Below are positions 17,128-23,705 of a stretch of DNA of 23,705 bases, piece by piece. Numbering within the stretch: the stretch's first letter is position 1; every line of letters starts with the position of its first letter. A program made the translations under genes and the position numbers. Below the pieces are notes generated by a model, which worked only from the letters and a program-made list of their open reading frames with translations, had not been told where the DNA came from and ran no database searches. This DNA is from JBGTIS01 sp041745535 (GTDB lineage: Bacteria; Bacteroidota; Bacteroidia; Cytophagales; Cyclobacteriaceae): the NCBI GenBank assembly GCA_041745535.1, contig JBGTIS010000240.1, positions 1 through 23,705 of the forward strand, written 5' to 3'.

Positions 17128-17520
17128 ATGATTATAGCAGTTGATTTCGACGGAACTATTGTAGATGACAGGTACCCGGAAATAGGGAAGGAAAAGCTTT
17201 TTGCATTTGAAACCTTAAAAGCGCTTCAGCAAGAAAGACACCGTCTTATATTGTGGACTTGCCGTGGTGGTAAGCGATTGGAAGAAGCTGTTGAATTTTG
17301 TAGGCAAAGAGGTATCGAATTTTACGCGGTAAACAGCAACTATCCGGAAGAAGATTTTGATCATATGCCAAGCCGTAAAATTGTGGCAGACTTGTACATT
17401 GATGACAGAAGCTTAGGTGGTTTTGCCGGATGGGACCAGGTATGGAAAACATTAAAACCTGAGGATCAGCTTCCTATAATAAAGCAAAAAAGCTTTTTAG
17501 AAAAGATTTTCTCTTTCTAA
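17128..17520 (+). CDS. Small HAD-like hydrolase (BT0820-type)
   Basis: A minimal 130-residue HAD fold without a large cap domain. Motif I is DFDGT with Asp6 and Asp8, motif II Thr44 in LWTCR, motif III probably Lys84, and motif IV the acidic pair at Asp92-Asp93 (YIDDRSLGG). This matches the small family known from Bacteroides BT0820. All catalytic positions of a phosphatase are present, but the substrate is unknown; family members are annotated only as hydrolases. It lies 9 bases after map, so the two are likely co-transcribed, and a strong hairpin follows it. No link to methionine removal is evident. Confidence 0.85.
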   Translation: MIIAVDFDGTIVDDRYPEIGKEKLFAFETLKALQQERHRLILWTCRGGKRLEEAVEFCRQRGIEFYAVNSNYPEEDFDHMPSRKIVADLYIDDRSLGGFAGWDQVWKTLKPEDQLPIIKQKSFLEKIFSF

Positions 17521-17553
17521 CGGCATACAAGAATTTATATACACTTTATGTGA

Positions 17554-17599
17554 ACCTTAATCGATTGCTACAACAGCTTCGGTTAAGGTCTTCTTTTTT
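17554..17599 (+). terminator. Intrinsic terminator after the map-HAD operon
   Basis: ACCTTAATCGA (17554-17564) pairs with TCGGTTAAGGT (17579-17589), 11 bp with one G-U pair, followed by CTTCTTTTTT. Confidence 0.65.
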
Positions 17600-17662
17600 A
17601 AAAGCTTTTGGCTCTTCGCGTTAATCTGATTGTTTTAAAAGATCTTTGTACAATACCCTACT

Positions 17663-20248
17663 CTATTTCTGGTTATTAACCGGTTTGCTAAAATCAAAAT
17701 ATTCTTCTTCATCTTCCTCAGCAGCCAGTTCAATTTTCTTTTCAGCAGGCACACCCTTGTTTTTAAATGCTTGTTTTAGTTCATGCTTTTCTTCTACCCA
17801 CCGAGCTTTCATTTCAGTTTTCACGGTTTGCATGTCGTAGGCTATTTTATAGTCGTCGGTAGTGCCTTTTGCTACCAGGTATAAATAATTAGGAGTGCCT
17901 GATTCTACCATACCAAAAGCCCTCTCTCGTTCTGCTTTTCTTTCCCGACCTGCCTTGGTTTTCAGGCTAAGGCTTTTCATAGGCACCTGAAACCGATAAT
18001 TAATGTGATGATCAAACGTATGGGTTCCCTGCAGGGTAATGTTAGAAACATTGGAATACACGGCCATTGGTGGAATATAAACTGTACAGTTAGCAATGCG
18101 AATGTAATTATTTAGTTCGTCAAACCGGGCATGGGTAAGCTGCTCTTCTTTCACAAAACGCGACAGGCGCTGTAATGGCTCAAAATTGTTGAGTTCACCA
18201 TTACGAATGGTAGCCCATACATCTACGGCCAATTTCTTCTGATCCAGCGCAAGGCTTTTATCAAAATCCATATCCCATTTTACATCGGCATATACCTTAC
18301 CTTTTATGTGTTTGGCAGTTAGAAAATCCTGGTTAAAATCTTCAAACACATAGAAAAGCTCGGCGATGTCAAGCCCGGTAAAATGAGTATTTGCCGACAC
18401 TGTAATTGCATTCTTTTGTCGCGCGTCAATCGTGCTGTTCACATCGGCTTTTCCTTGTAGGGTATTAATGGAAGTATTACTGATTTTTGCTATCTGATGA
18501 TTCACATTCAGCTTTCCTTTCAGGTTTTCGCCCCTGAATTTTCTGAATTTAATTTTATCCACCTCACAGGCGAACGCCATGACCAGCTTTGGATAAATAC
18601 TAAAAGTATATTCCTGCTTTTCGGAGGCCGTATTCCATTGTGCCTGACTTACCTGATGGGTCGCTGGATTCATTTTACCACTCAGGTTACCCGAAAGCAA
18701 CTCATCCATATCAATCTGGTCTGATTGTAAATCGGCTTCAATGCTAATGGGCTGGTCTTCCATTAAAAGAAAAGCGATTAAATTTTTAAATAATCCATTC
18801 AGAAGAAAATGACTGTTCCCAATGTGACCTGAAAAGTTATTTATAGCCAGATCCTGATCCCGAAACATAAAATTACCATTAAACCCATAAAAGGGTAATT
18901 CCGCCTTTTGTAAGAGAAAATCAAGACCTTTCACCGTAATATCACCGGAGCTTCGGATAGCATGGCTGCGATTACTCATATTTTTCAGGTCATGAACACG
19001 ACCTTCTATTTGAAAATCGGCATCAATCAAGCCTCGTGCTTCTTTTATGCTCGAAAGTGGATAAAAAGCAAGCGCGGAGTTTACGTCTACTTCTCCTTTG
19101 GCCTGTACTTTCAAATAATAATCGTTGAAATTGCTTAGCAAAAAATTACCTGTAATGGGTTTTCCATCCAATACCGCCTCTATGTTATGCAGCGTCAGTA
19201 CTGATGTTTCCAGGTTATGCCGATCGCCATTGGTATAATTGCCCCTCAGGTTAACATTTGTAACTTTTTTCTTATAGTCGGGATGGAAAAAGGAAGCATT
19301 CCGACAGCCAAACTTAACCTGTATGGCCGGCTGCGTTTGGGAAGTCATTTTACCCTGTACAGTGCCTTCAAAATAAATATCACCCTCACTCATATACGTG
19401 CTGAATTGTTCTGATATCGATTCGGGCAACAATGAAAGCAATGTTTGAATATCGGCATGAGTTCCCTTTAATGTCAGATCAACGTCTGTGGTATTGTAAG
19501 TGTTCACATCCCCTTCCACCAGGAACTCAGACTGATTGGTCCGCACCACGGAAGGTTCCAGATGGAAAAGGCGATTGGCATCGTCATAAGTAAAAGTCGC
19601 ATTTACCGATAACTTCCTGTTCTGAAAATAATAGTCCTGATCCAGACCAATCTGTCGCGATTCCAGTTTACCTTTTAGTACCGTCAAATAGGTTTGCCCT
19701 TCTATAAATAAACTAGCCGCCATATCATCGGCTAAAACTGTAAAATGCTGTCGGGCAGCAACATCCTTATAATCTACCAACACCTGATTCAGGTGAATTT
19801 TGTTTATATTGAAGCGAAATTTCTCTGTTTCAGTAGAGGTTCCATTCTCGACAGGATAAAAAATAGTATAATTATTCTGCTTGTTCGCGTCGATGCTCAG
19901 ATTTACGTTTCCGTTTTCCAAAAACACTTCCTGTACCACAAAATTACCCTGTAAAAGATCCAGCAGGCTAAACGTGCAATACAGGCGTTCAGCAGTAGCC
20001 AGCGCCTGCTTACTGCCTTCAATACCTTCATACATGATGATATGATCGAGAGAAACGGCAATCCGGGGAAATTTATTAATAGCAGAAAAAGTGATTTTAT
20101 TTACTTTTACAGGCGTTCTCAGATGCTTATTCACCTGTTCGATAAACTGACCTACAATTTTATCCTGATACAGGTACGTGAAGGCGATCAGTCCTGCGAA
20201 GAGTAAAATAAAAAATGAAAGACTACCAAAAATTAACTTTCTCAGCAC
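17663..20248 (-). CDS. AsmA-family envelope protein
   Basis: The 861-residue protein has an N-terminal membrane anchor (about 6-27, FGSLSFFILLFAGLIAFTYL) followed by a very long periplasmic part. The segment just after the anchor (GQFIEQVNKHLRTPVKVNKI..SAINKFPRIAVSLDHI, about 35-70) is the AsmA N-terminal signature. The middle is dominated by beta-strand repeats with GNF, DV and GKL patterns, and the AsmA-like C-terminal region lies near 650-800. AsmA-type proteins form hydrophobic beta-groove bridges thought to carry phospholipids between membranes, by analogy with E. coli AsmA, TamB and YhdP. The C-terminus is acidic (LAAEEDEEEYFDFSKP). The gene is transcribed toward map and away from the tRNA. 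Confidence 0.85.
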   Translation of the reverse strand: MLRKLIFGSLSFFILLFAGLIAFTYLYQDKIVGQFIEQVNKHLRTPVKVNKITFSAINKFPRIAVSLDHIIMYEGIEGSKQALATAERLYCTFSLLDLLQGNFVVQEVFLENGNVNLSIDANKQNNYTIFYPVENGTSTETEKFRFNINKIHLNQVLVDYKDVAARQHFTVLADDMAASLFIEGQTYLTVLKGKLESRQIGLDQDYYFQNRKLSVNATFTYDDANRLFHLEPSVVRTNQSEFLVEGDVNTYNTTDVDLTLKGTHADIQTLLSLLPESISEQFSTYMSEGDIYFEGTVQGKMTSQTQPAIQVKFGCRNASFFHPDYKKKVTNVNLRGNYTNGDRHNLETSVLTLHNIEAVLDGKPITGNFLLSNFNDYYLKVQAKGEVDVNSALAFYPLSSIKEARGLIDADFQIEGRVHDLKNMSNRSHAIRSSGDITVKGLDFLLQKAELPFYGFNGNFMFRDQDLAINNFSGHIGNSHFLLNGLFKNLIAFLLMEDQPISIEADLQSDQIDMDELLSGNLSGKMNPATHQVSQAQWNTASEKQEYTFSIYPKLVMAFACEVDKIKFRKFRGENLKGKLNVNHQIAKISNTSINTLQGKADVNSTIDARQKNAITVSANTHFTGLDIAELFYVFEDFNQDFLTAKHIKGKVYADVKWDMDFDKSLALDQKKLAVDVWATIRNGELNNFEPLQRLSRFVKEEQLTHARFDELNNYIRIANCTVYIPPMAVYSNVSNITLQGTHTFDHHINYRFQVPMKSLSLKTKAGRERKAERERAFGMVESGTPNYLYLVAKGTTDDYKIAYDMQTVKTEMKARWVEEKHELKQAFKNKGVPAEKKIELAAEEDEEEYFDFSKPVNNQK

Positions 20249-20378
20249 AATACTTCTTTACAATTACATATTTCAAATTTGATACCTGATTTTCCATTGA
20301 AAATTTTAAGTGTTAACGAATAAAAGTTTCATTTAGCCTTTAGATGTAAGAAAATTTAACAGAGGAAACGCGAAAGCA

Positions 20379-20409
20379 TTTGTAAAAATAAAAACCTCTG
20401 TTACCTTTG
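20379..20409 (+). promoter_or_regulatory. Promoter of the tRNA-Val gene
   Basis: TTTG (20379-20382), 19-base spacer, TACCTTTG (20402-20409). This is a perfect match to the Bacteroidota sigma-ABfr promoter and ends 23 bases before the tRNA. It is the clearest promoter in the window. Confidence 0.8.
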
Positions 20410-20432
20410 CACCACGTTTTCAGAAAACAGAA

Positions 20433-20507
20433 GGGTTCTTAGCTCAGCTGGTTTAGAGCATCTGCCTTACAAGCAGAGGGTCGTAGGTTCGAATCCTACA
20501 GGACCCA
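20433..20507 (+). tRNA. tRNA-Val, anticodon TAC
   Basis: The full cloverleaf can be folded. Acceptor GGGTTCT (20433-20439) pairs with AGGACCC (20500-20506) with one G-U pair, and the discriminator is A. The D arm is GCTC/GAGC, the anticodon arm TCTGC/GCAGA around loop CTTACAA (anticodon TAC, reading GTA and other valine codons), and the T arm GTAGG-TTCGAAT-CCTAC. CCA is not encoded. It has a perfect promoter before it and a strong terminator after. As a tRNA with defence genes directly downstream it could be the integration site of an island. Confidence 0.96.
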
Positions 20508-20517
20508 CTTGATTATC

Positions 20518-20557
20518 AGGCACTTACGAAGTAAAATTTGTAAGTGCCTTTTTTTTT
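20518..20557 (+). terminator. Intrinsic terminator after tRNA-Val
   Basis: AGGCACTTAC (20518-20527) pairs perfectly with GTAAGTGCCT (20540-20549), 10 bp, loop 12, followed by a run of nine T including the last stem base. Confidence 0.85.
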
Positions 20558-20667
20558 AAACGGCAAACTTATTAAACCCACTTCATATATATTTGTCTTT
20601 TTTTCACTCTGAAAACCTAAATCCAAAGAATATAACCTGATTATAATATAGAAAAGGAAGTAATTAT

Positions 20668-20696
20668 TTGACATTCTGTGGAATAGAAATTAATTA
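20668..20696 (+). promoter_or_regulatory. Candidate promoter of the dndC-HNH operon, sigma70-like
   Basis: TTGACA (20668-20673), exactly 17 bases, then TAATTA (20691-20696), close to the proteobacterial sigma70 consensus. TTTG at 20667-20670 could also serve as the Bacteroidota -33 box, but the TAnnTTTG element is imperfect. The dndC ATG follows 52 bases later. Confidence 0.45.
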
Positions 20697-20748
20697 TTGT
20701 ATTAAATGAAAAAAAACTTCAATTTAGAGCTACCCCTAATCTACTTTT

Positions 20749-22071
20749 ATGAATTTACATATATCGGCCATAGAATCAGAAATCATTAGCCAATATTTAT
20801 ATGATGAAAATTTAACACGTCCTTGGATTATAGGATTTAGTGGTGGAAAAGATTCTACCATGTTACTGCAAATGGTATGGAACGCGCTGAAAAAAATACC
20901 CTCAGAAATTAGGACACGGGAGCTTTACGTAGTTTGTAACAATACTTTGGTTGAAAATCCCAGAATCTTAAGTTTTATAGATCGAACTTTAGGTAAAGTA
21001 CAGGAAGCAGCTAACGAACAAAGCCTTCCTATCTTTGTACATCAAACTACACCACAATTAGAAGATAGTTTTTGGGTAAACTTGTTGGGTCGTGGTTACC
21101 CTGCTCCCACAAATTCATTTCGTTGGTGTACAGAACGCTTAAAAATTAACCCTACAACCCGGTTCATTCAAAGTAAAGTTTCTGAAAAGGGTGAGGCTAT
21201 TATATTGTTGGGTACACGTACCGATGAAAGTAGTACCCGTTCGCGATCTATGAAGAAACATGAGAAATACGGACATTCACGTCTTAGAAAACATCTATTA
21301 CCCAATGCGTATGTGTATGCGCCTATCAAAGATATTACTACGAACGAACTCTGGCAATATCTCATGCAGGTAGCACCACCCTGGGGAGGTACGCACAAAG
21401 AACTGGTTACCTTATACCGGAACGCGAACAGCGATGACTGTCCGCTGGTGATTGACAAAACGACACCCTCATGCGGTAATAGCCGTTTTGGGTGTTGGGT
21501 TTGTACTGTGGTAAAGAAAGATAAATCGATGGAAGGGCTGATTGACAATGGAGAGGAATGGATGCTCCCTTTGGTTGAATTTAGAAACAAACTGGCTGAT
21601 AACCGGGGGCGGGAAGATTGGCGGGAGGCATATAGAAGAAATGGACAGGAAGGAAAAGGCCCCTACCGAGAATGGGTAAGAGCCATGTTTTTGAAAGATG
21701 TGCTGGAAGCACAATATGAAATTCAGCAGGAATTTCCGGAGATGGAATTAATTCGCCATCAGGAACTAATCGCTATTCAATTGGCATGGTATAGGGATGG
21801 CTATTTTCAATACAAAGTGTCTGAAATTTATAATAAAATTTACAAAAAACATCTTGCTATGGGGCATCATGATGAAAAAGTAAAACAGGAAGAAGACTTG
21901 CTTCGGAAATCTTGTCAGGAAAATGAAAAAGACTTTCAGTTGATTCAGGAATTATTGAAGTTACAAAAGACAAAAACCCTGATGAAAAGAAAACGCGGCC
22001 TACGAGATGATATTAAAAGCCGTATTAATGAATTTTTAAAATCCAAAGAAGTAGAGACAATGGCGTTTTAA
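20749..22071 (+). CDS. dndC: DndC-like DNA phosphorothioation protein (PP-loop ATPase / PAPS-reductase fold)
   Basis: DndC is the ATP-pyrophosphatase-like Fe-S protein of the Dnd system, which replaces a non-bridging oxygen in the DNA backbone with sulfur. The 440-residue protein has the PP-loop SGGKDST at 31-37. DndC landmarks follow: NSFRWCTERLKINP (122-135, Cys127), LLGTRTDESSTRSRSM (153-168) and CGNSRFGCWVCTVV (242-255) with Cys242, Cys249 and Cys252. Together with Cys127 these are likely 4Fe-4S ligands. The C-terminal 150 residues are helical and charged. DndC normally needs DndD and DndE (and a cysteine desulfurase); none is visible here, and dndB is not upstream. It is translationally coupled to the HNH gene (TAATG, one-base overlap). 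Family call is firm; activity in modification is inferred. Confidence 0.9.
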   Translation: MNLHISAIESEIISQYLYDENLTRPWIIGFSGGKDSTMLLQMVWNALKKIPSEIRTRELYVVCNNTLVENPRILSFIDRTLGKVQEAANEQSLPIFVHQTTPQLEDSFWVNLLGRGYPAPTNSFRWCTERLKINPTTRFIQSKVSEKGEAIILLGTRTDESSTRSRSMKKHEKYGHSRLRKHLLPNAYVYAPIKDITTNELWQYLMQVAPPWGGTHKELVTLYRNANSDDCPLVIDKTTPSCGNSRFGCWVCTVVKKDKSMEGLIDNGEEWMLPLVEFRNKLADNRGREDWREAYRRNGQEGKGPYREWVRAMFLKDVLEAQYEIQQEFPEMELIRHQELIAIQLAWYRDGYFQYKVSEIYNKIYKKHLAMGHHDEKVKQEEDLLRKSCQENEKDFQLIQELLKLQKTKTLMKRKRGLRDDIKSRINEFLKSKEVETMAF

Positions 22072-23033
22072 TGGGTATTGAGTATTATATCAAAAAATTT
22101 GAAACCCTTCGCAGGGATCAAAAAAATGGTGGTGCACCACACAAACCTATTTTACTTTTAAGCATAATTAATTTATTTGAAAGAAGATTTCTAGATAGTC
22201 CAAAAATATACTTTACGCCAGAACTTGTAAGTACCTTCAAATCTTTGTGGACGGTTTTGGTCGATACACATCACAGTGCAAACATAGCTTTACCGTTCAG
22301 TCATATGAGAAGTGAACCTTTCTGGAAATTAATTCCAAATGAGGGTTGCGAAATGTGGATTGAATCTAAATCTTCCATGAGAAGTTTTAATAACCTGAGA
22401 ATTGCTGTTGATTATGCGCTAATTGATGTGGATTTAGCAAACCTCCTCAGAGATAAAGATTGCCGGGATGTATTTACTTTATCCTTAATGGAAAACTATT
22501 TCCCAATTACAAAGTCAAAGTTTTTGGGTAACTATTTTGATCCTGACGAAAATCGATCTTTAGAACTTTTTCACGAAGACTCTAATAGCTATCGAAATAA
22601 AATTCTTATGTTAAAAACAAAGTTAAGTGAAGAAGATTACGAGGAGGAAATTTTTGTGCGGAGTGGCATTTTCAAAAGAGAAATTATTAAGCTGTACAAT
22701 AACTCGTGCGCAATTTCAGGAATGAGAATAAATGCTATCATTAATATTACCATGGTTGATGCCTGTCATATTATTCCGTTTAGTGAAAGTTACGATGATA
22801 CACTGACCAATGGAATTGCTTTGTGTCCTAACTTACACCGAGCTTTTGATCGCGGTTTAATTTCTGTTGATGATGAATTCAAAGTATTGGTTTCTCCTGC
22901 ATTTACAGAAGAAATCAGCGATTACGGGATTAGACAGTTTCAAGATAAAACGATTTTAATACCGAATAGTCGAAATTACACTCCTTTAAAGAGTAATTTT
23001 CAATGGCATAGGGATAATAAGTTTATATATTGA
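22071..23033 (+). CDS. HNH endonuclease resembling phosphorothioate-dependent SBD-HNH nucleases
   Basis: A 320-residue protein with two parts. The N-terminal half starts with a GGAPHKPILLLSIINLF stretch (20-36) and has LPFSHMRSEPFWKL (74-87) and YFP (143-145). This layout is typical of the sulfur-binding-domain (SBD) proteins related to ScoMcrA, which bind phosphorothioated DNA. The C-terminal half is an HNH domain of the HNH_2 type: NNSCAISG (210-217), DACHIIPFSE (230-239) with probable catalytic His233, TNGIALCPNLHRAFDRGLIS (246-265) with Asn247 and His256. The gene overlaps dndC by one base and occupies the place where dndD is usual. Nuclease class is secure; the sulfur-binding assignment rests on motif resemblance and needs structure comparison. 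The codons are AT-rich, suggesting transfer. Confidence 0.8.
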   Translation: MGIEYYIKKFETLRRDQKNGGAPHKPILLLSIINLFERRFLDSPKIYFTPELVSTFKSLWTVLVDTHHSANIALPFSHMRSEPFWKLIPNEGCEMWIESKSSMRSFNNLRIAVDYALIDVDLANLLRDKDCRDVFTLSLMENYFPITKSKFLGNYFDPDENRSLELFHEDSNSYRNKILMLKTKLSEEDYEEEIFVRSGIFKREIIKLYNNSCAISGMRINAIINITMVDACHIIPFSESYDDTLTNGIALCPNLHRAFDRGLISVDDEFKVLVSPAFTEEISDYGIRQFQDKTILIPNSRNYTPLKSNFQWHRDNKFIY

Positions 23034-23276
23034 ATATCTTTTTTCAGTAAAGCATATTGAGGTACAGCAAAATTTTATTCAATGTTTCCTCACATCTATA
23101 AAAAGGCTTCTATCCTTATTTCTGCCAATCCGAAACCTCAAATAGCAACCTGCTGTTCATTTAAACTCACCGATTGTAGCATCTGGGCAGGTTCTTATGA
23201 GATGAAAGTGCAAGCAAAGCCATTGTATTTTATATAGACTTTCGTTATGGATAACTGAATTTATAAAAATAAATTT

Positions 23277-23293
23277 GTAACCCGTTACGTTAC
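23277..23293. promoter_or_regulatory. Operator-like palindrome before higB
   Basis: GTAAC-CC-GTTAC (23277-23288) is a perfect inverted repeat, followed directly by another GTTAC (23289-23293). It lies 29 bases before the higB ATG, where HigA repressors usually bind. A TTTG at 23274-23277 overlaps it and could be the -33 box. Confidence 0.55.
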
Positions 23294-23322
23294 AGGAACT
23301 TTTTATTTTTTATATTCGAATT

Positions 23323-23604
23323 ATGATCGTTTCTTTTAAGTCTAAAAAATTGAAAAAATTCTTTTTAGAGGATAAGCCAGGAGGTCTTCCCGCCGAACAA
23401 GTGAAAAAAATTAAACGAATCTTATTCAGATTGAACAATGCCTACCAATTAGCTGACTTAAGAGAACATCCTAATTTCAATTTACATCCACTCGCTGGTG
23501 ACTTTAAAGGTTTTTATGCTATGTCTGTCACTGGAAATTACCGGGTTATTTTCCGGTTTGAAGAAGGAAAAGTATCAGAAGTTGATTATTTGGATTATCA
23601 CTAA
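23323..23604 (+). CDS. higB: HigB/RelE-type toxin (killer protein)
   Basis: The 93-residue protein matches the plasmid-maintenance killer family (HigB, RelE superfamily), ribosome-dependent mRNA interferases. Seen: KKLKKFFLEDKPGGLP near the start, a helical hairpin (KKIKRILFRLNNA, about 28-40), NFNLHPLAGDFKGFYAMSV (51-69) and GNYRVIFRFEEGKV (71-84) with Arg74, the position of a usual catalytic or RNA-contact residue, and a final DYLDYH. The toxin precedes its antitoxin by 8 bases, the reversed order typical of higBA. An operator-like palindrome sits in front. No frameshift is seen, so it is likely active and held by HigA. Confidence 0.88.
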   Translation: MIVSFKSKKLKKFFLEDKPGGLPAEQVKKIKRILFRLNNAYQLADLREHPNFNLHPLAGDFKGFYAMSVTGNYRVIFRFEEGKVSEVDYLDYH

Positions 23605-23612
23605 ATAGAATA

Positions 23613-23705
23613 ATGATGGAAAAGATGATTATGAAAAACCCACCGCATCCGGGTGAAATATTAAAATATGACTACATGGAACCCCTCAGCCTGACTGTAA
23701 CCAAT
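23613..23705 (+). CDS. higA: HigA-type antitoxin, 5' part (runs off window)
   Basis: The frame is open to the window edge (31 codons). After several possible starts (ATG 23613, 23616, 23625, 23631) it reads KNPPHPGEILKYDYMEPL, the HigA N-terminal signature that precedes the XRE-type helix-turn-helix. HigA binds HigB and represses the operon. The first ATG gives an 8-base gap to higB. The DNA-binding domain lies beyond the window, so integrity cannot be judged. Confidence 0.85.
   Translation, partial: MMEKMIMKNPPHPGEILKYDYMEPLSLTVTN

Noticed and set aside
23034..23276. Possible small gene or RNA between the HNH gene and higB
   Set aside because: No protein-like frame, no strong hairpin with T tract and no tRNA-like fold seen; treated as plain spacer.

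Overview
The window looks like a piece of a Bacteroidota chromosome, most likely Cytophagales. The basis is several promoters of the Bacteroidota type (TTTG, about 19 bp, TAnnTTTG; the clearest lies before the tRNA gene), AT-rich gaps, weak ribosome binding sites, and gene families typical of that phylum: large secreted beta-rich proteins, an AsmA-type envelope protein, a BT0820-like HAD protein, and an ECF sigma factor with a small membrane partner. The genus is inference, because no rRNA or marker alignment was available.

Left part (1-6331) is worn and accessory-like. It opens with the 3' end of an IS3-type transposase. A ParD-like antitoxin is intact, but its ParE toxin partner carries a one-base frameshift. 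Then come a lipoprotein serine hydrolase, a shortened MprF-type (DUF2156) remnant, a soluble PAS histidine kinase with a good promoter, a 5'-truncated outer-membrane barrel remnant, a secreted DUF3887 protein, and an ECF sigma factor with a two-helix membrane protein.

The middle (6588-20248) is housekeeping and envelope biology: prmA, a 1619-residue secreted protein with no recognised domain, plsY, an M20 peptidase, a lipoprotein NlpC/P60 hydrolase, a type I methionine aminopeptidase followed by a small HAD-like protein, and a large AsmA-family protein.

Right part (20433-23705): a tRNA-Val(TAC) gene with promoter and terminator marks the edge of what looks like a defence island. Directly after it are dndC (the Fe-S/PP-loop enzyme of DNA phosphorothioation) and a translationally coupled HNH nuclease whose N-terminal half resembles the phosphorothioate-binding (SBD) HNH family. 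dndB, dndD and dndE are absent from this side of the window. A HigB toxin with an operator-like palindrome and the start of HigA follow and run off the end.

The main point of interest is the compact DndC-HNH pair: a putative sulfur-modification enzyme coupled to a putative sulfur-reading nuclease. Second-tier points are the broken ParE with an intact ParD, the decayed MprF and barrel genes, and the giant secreted protein with a possible winged-helix-like insert.
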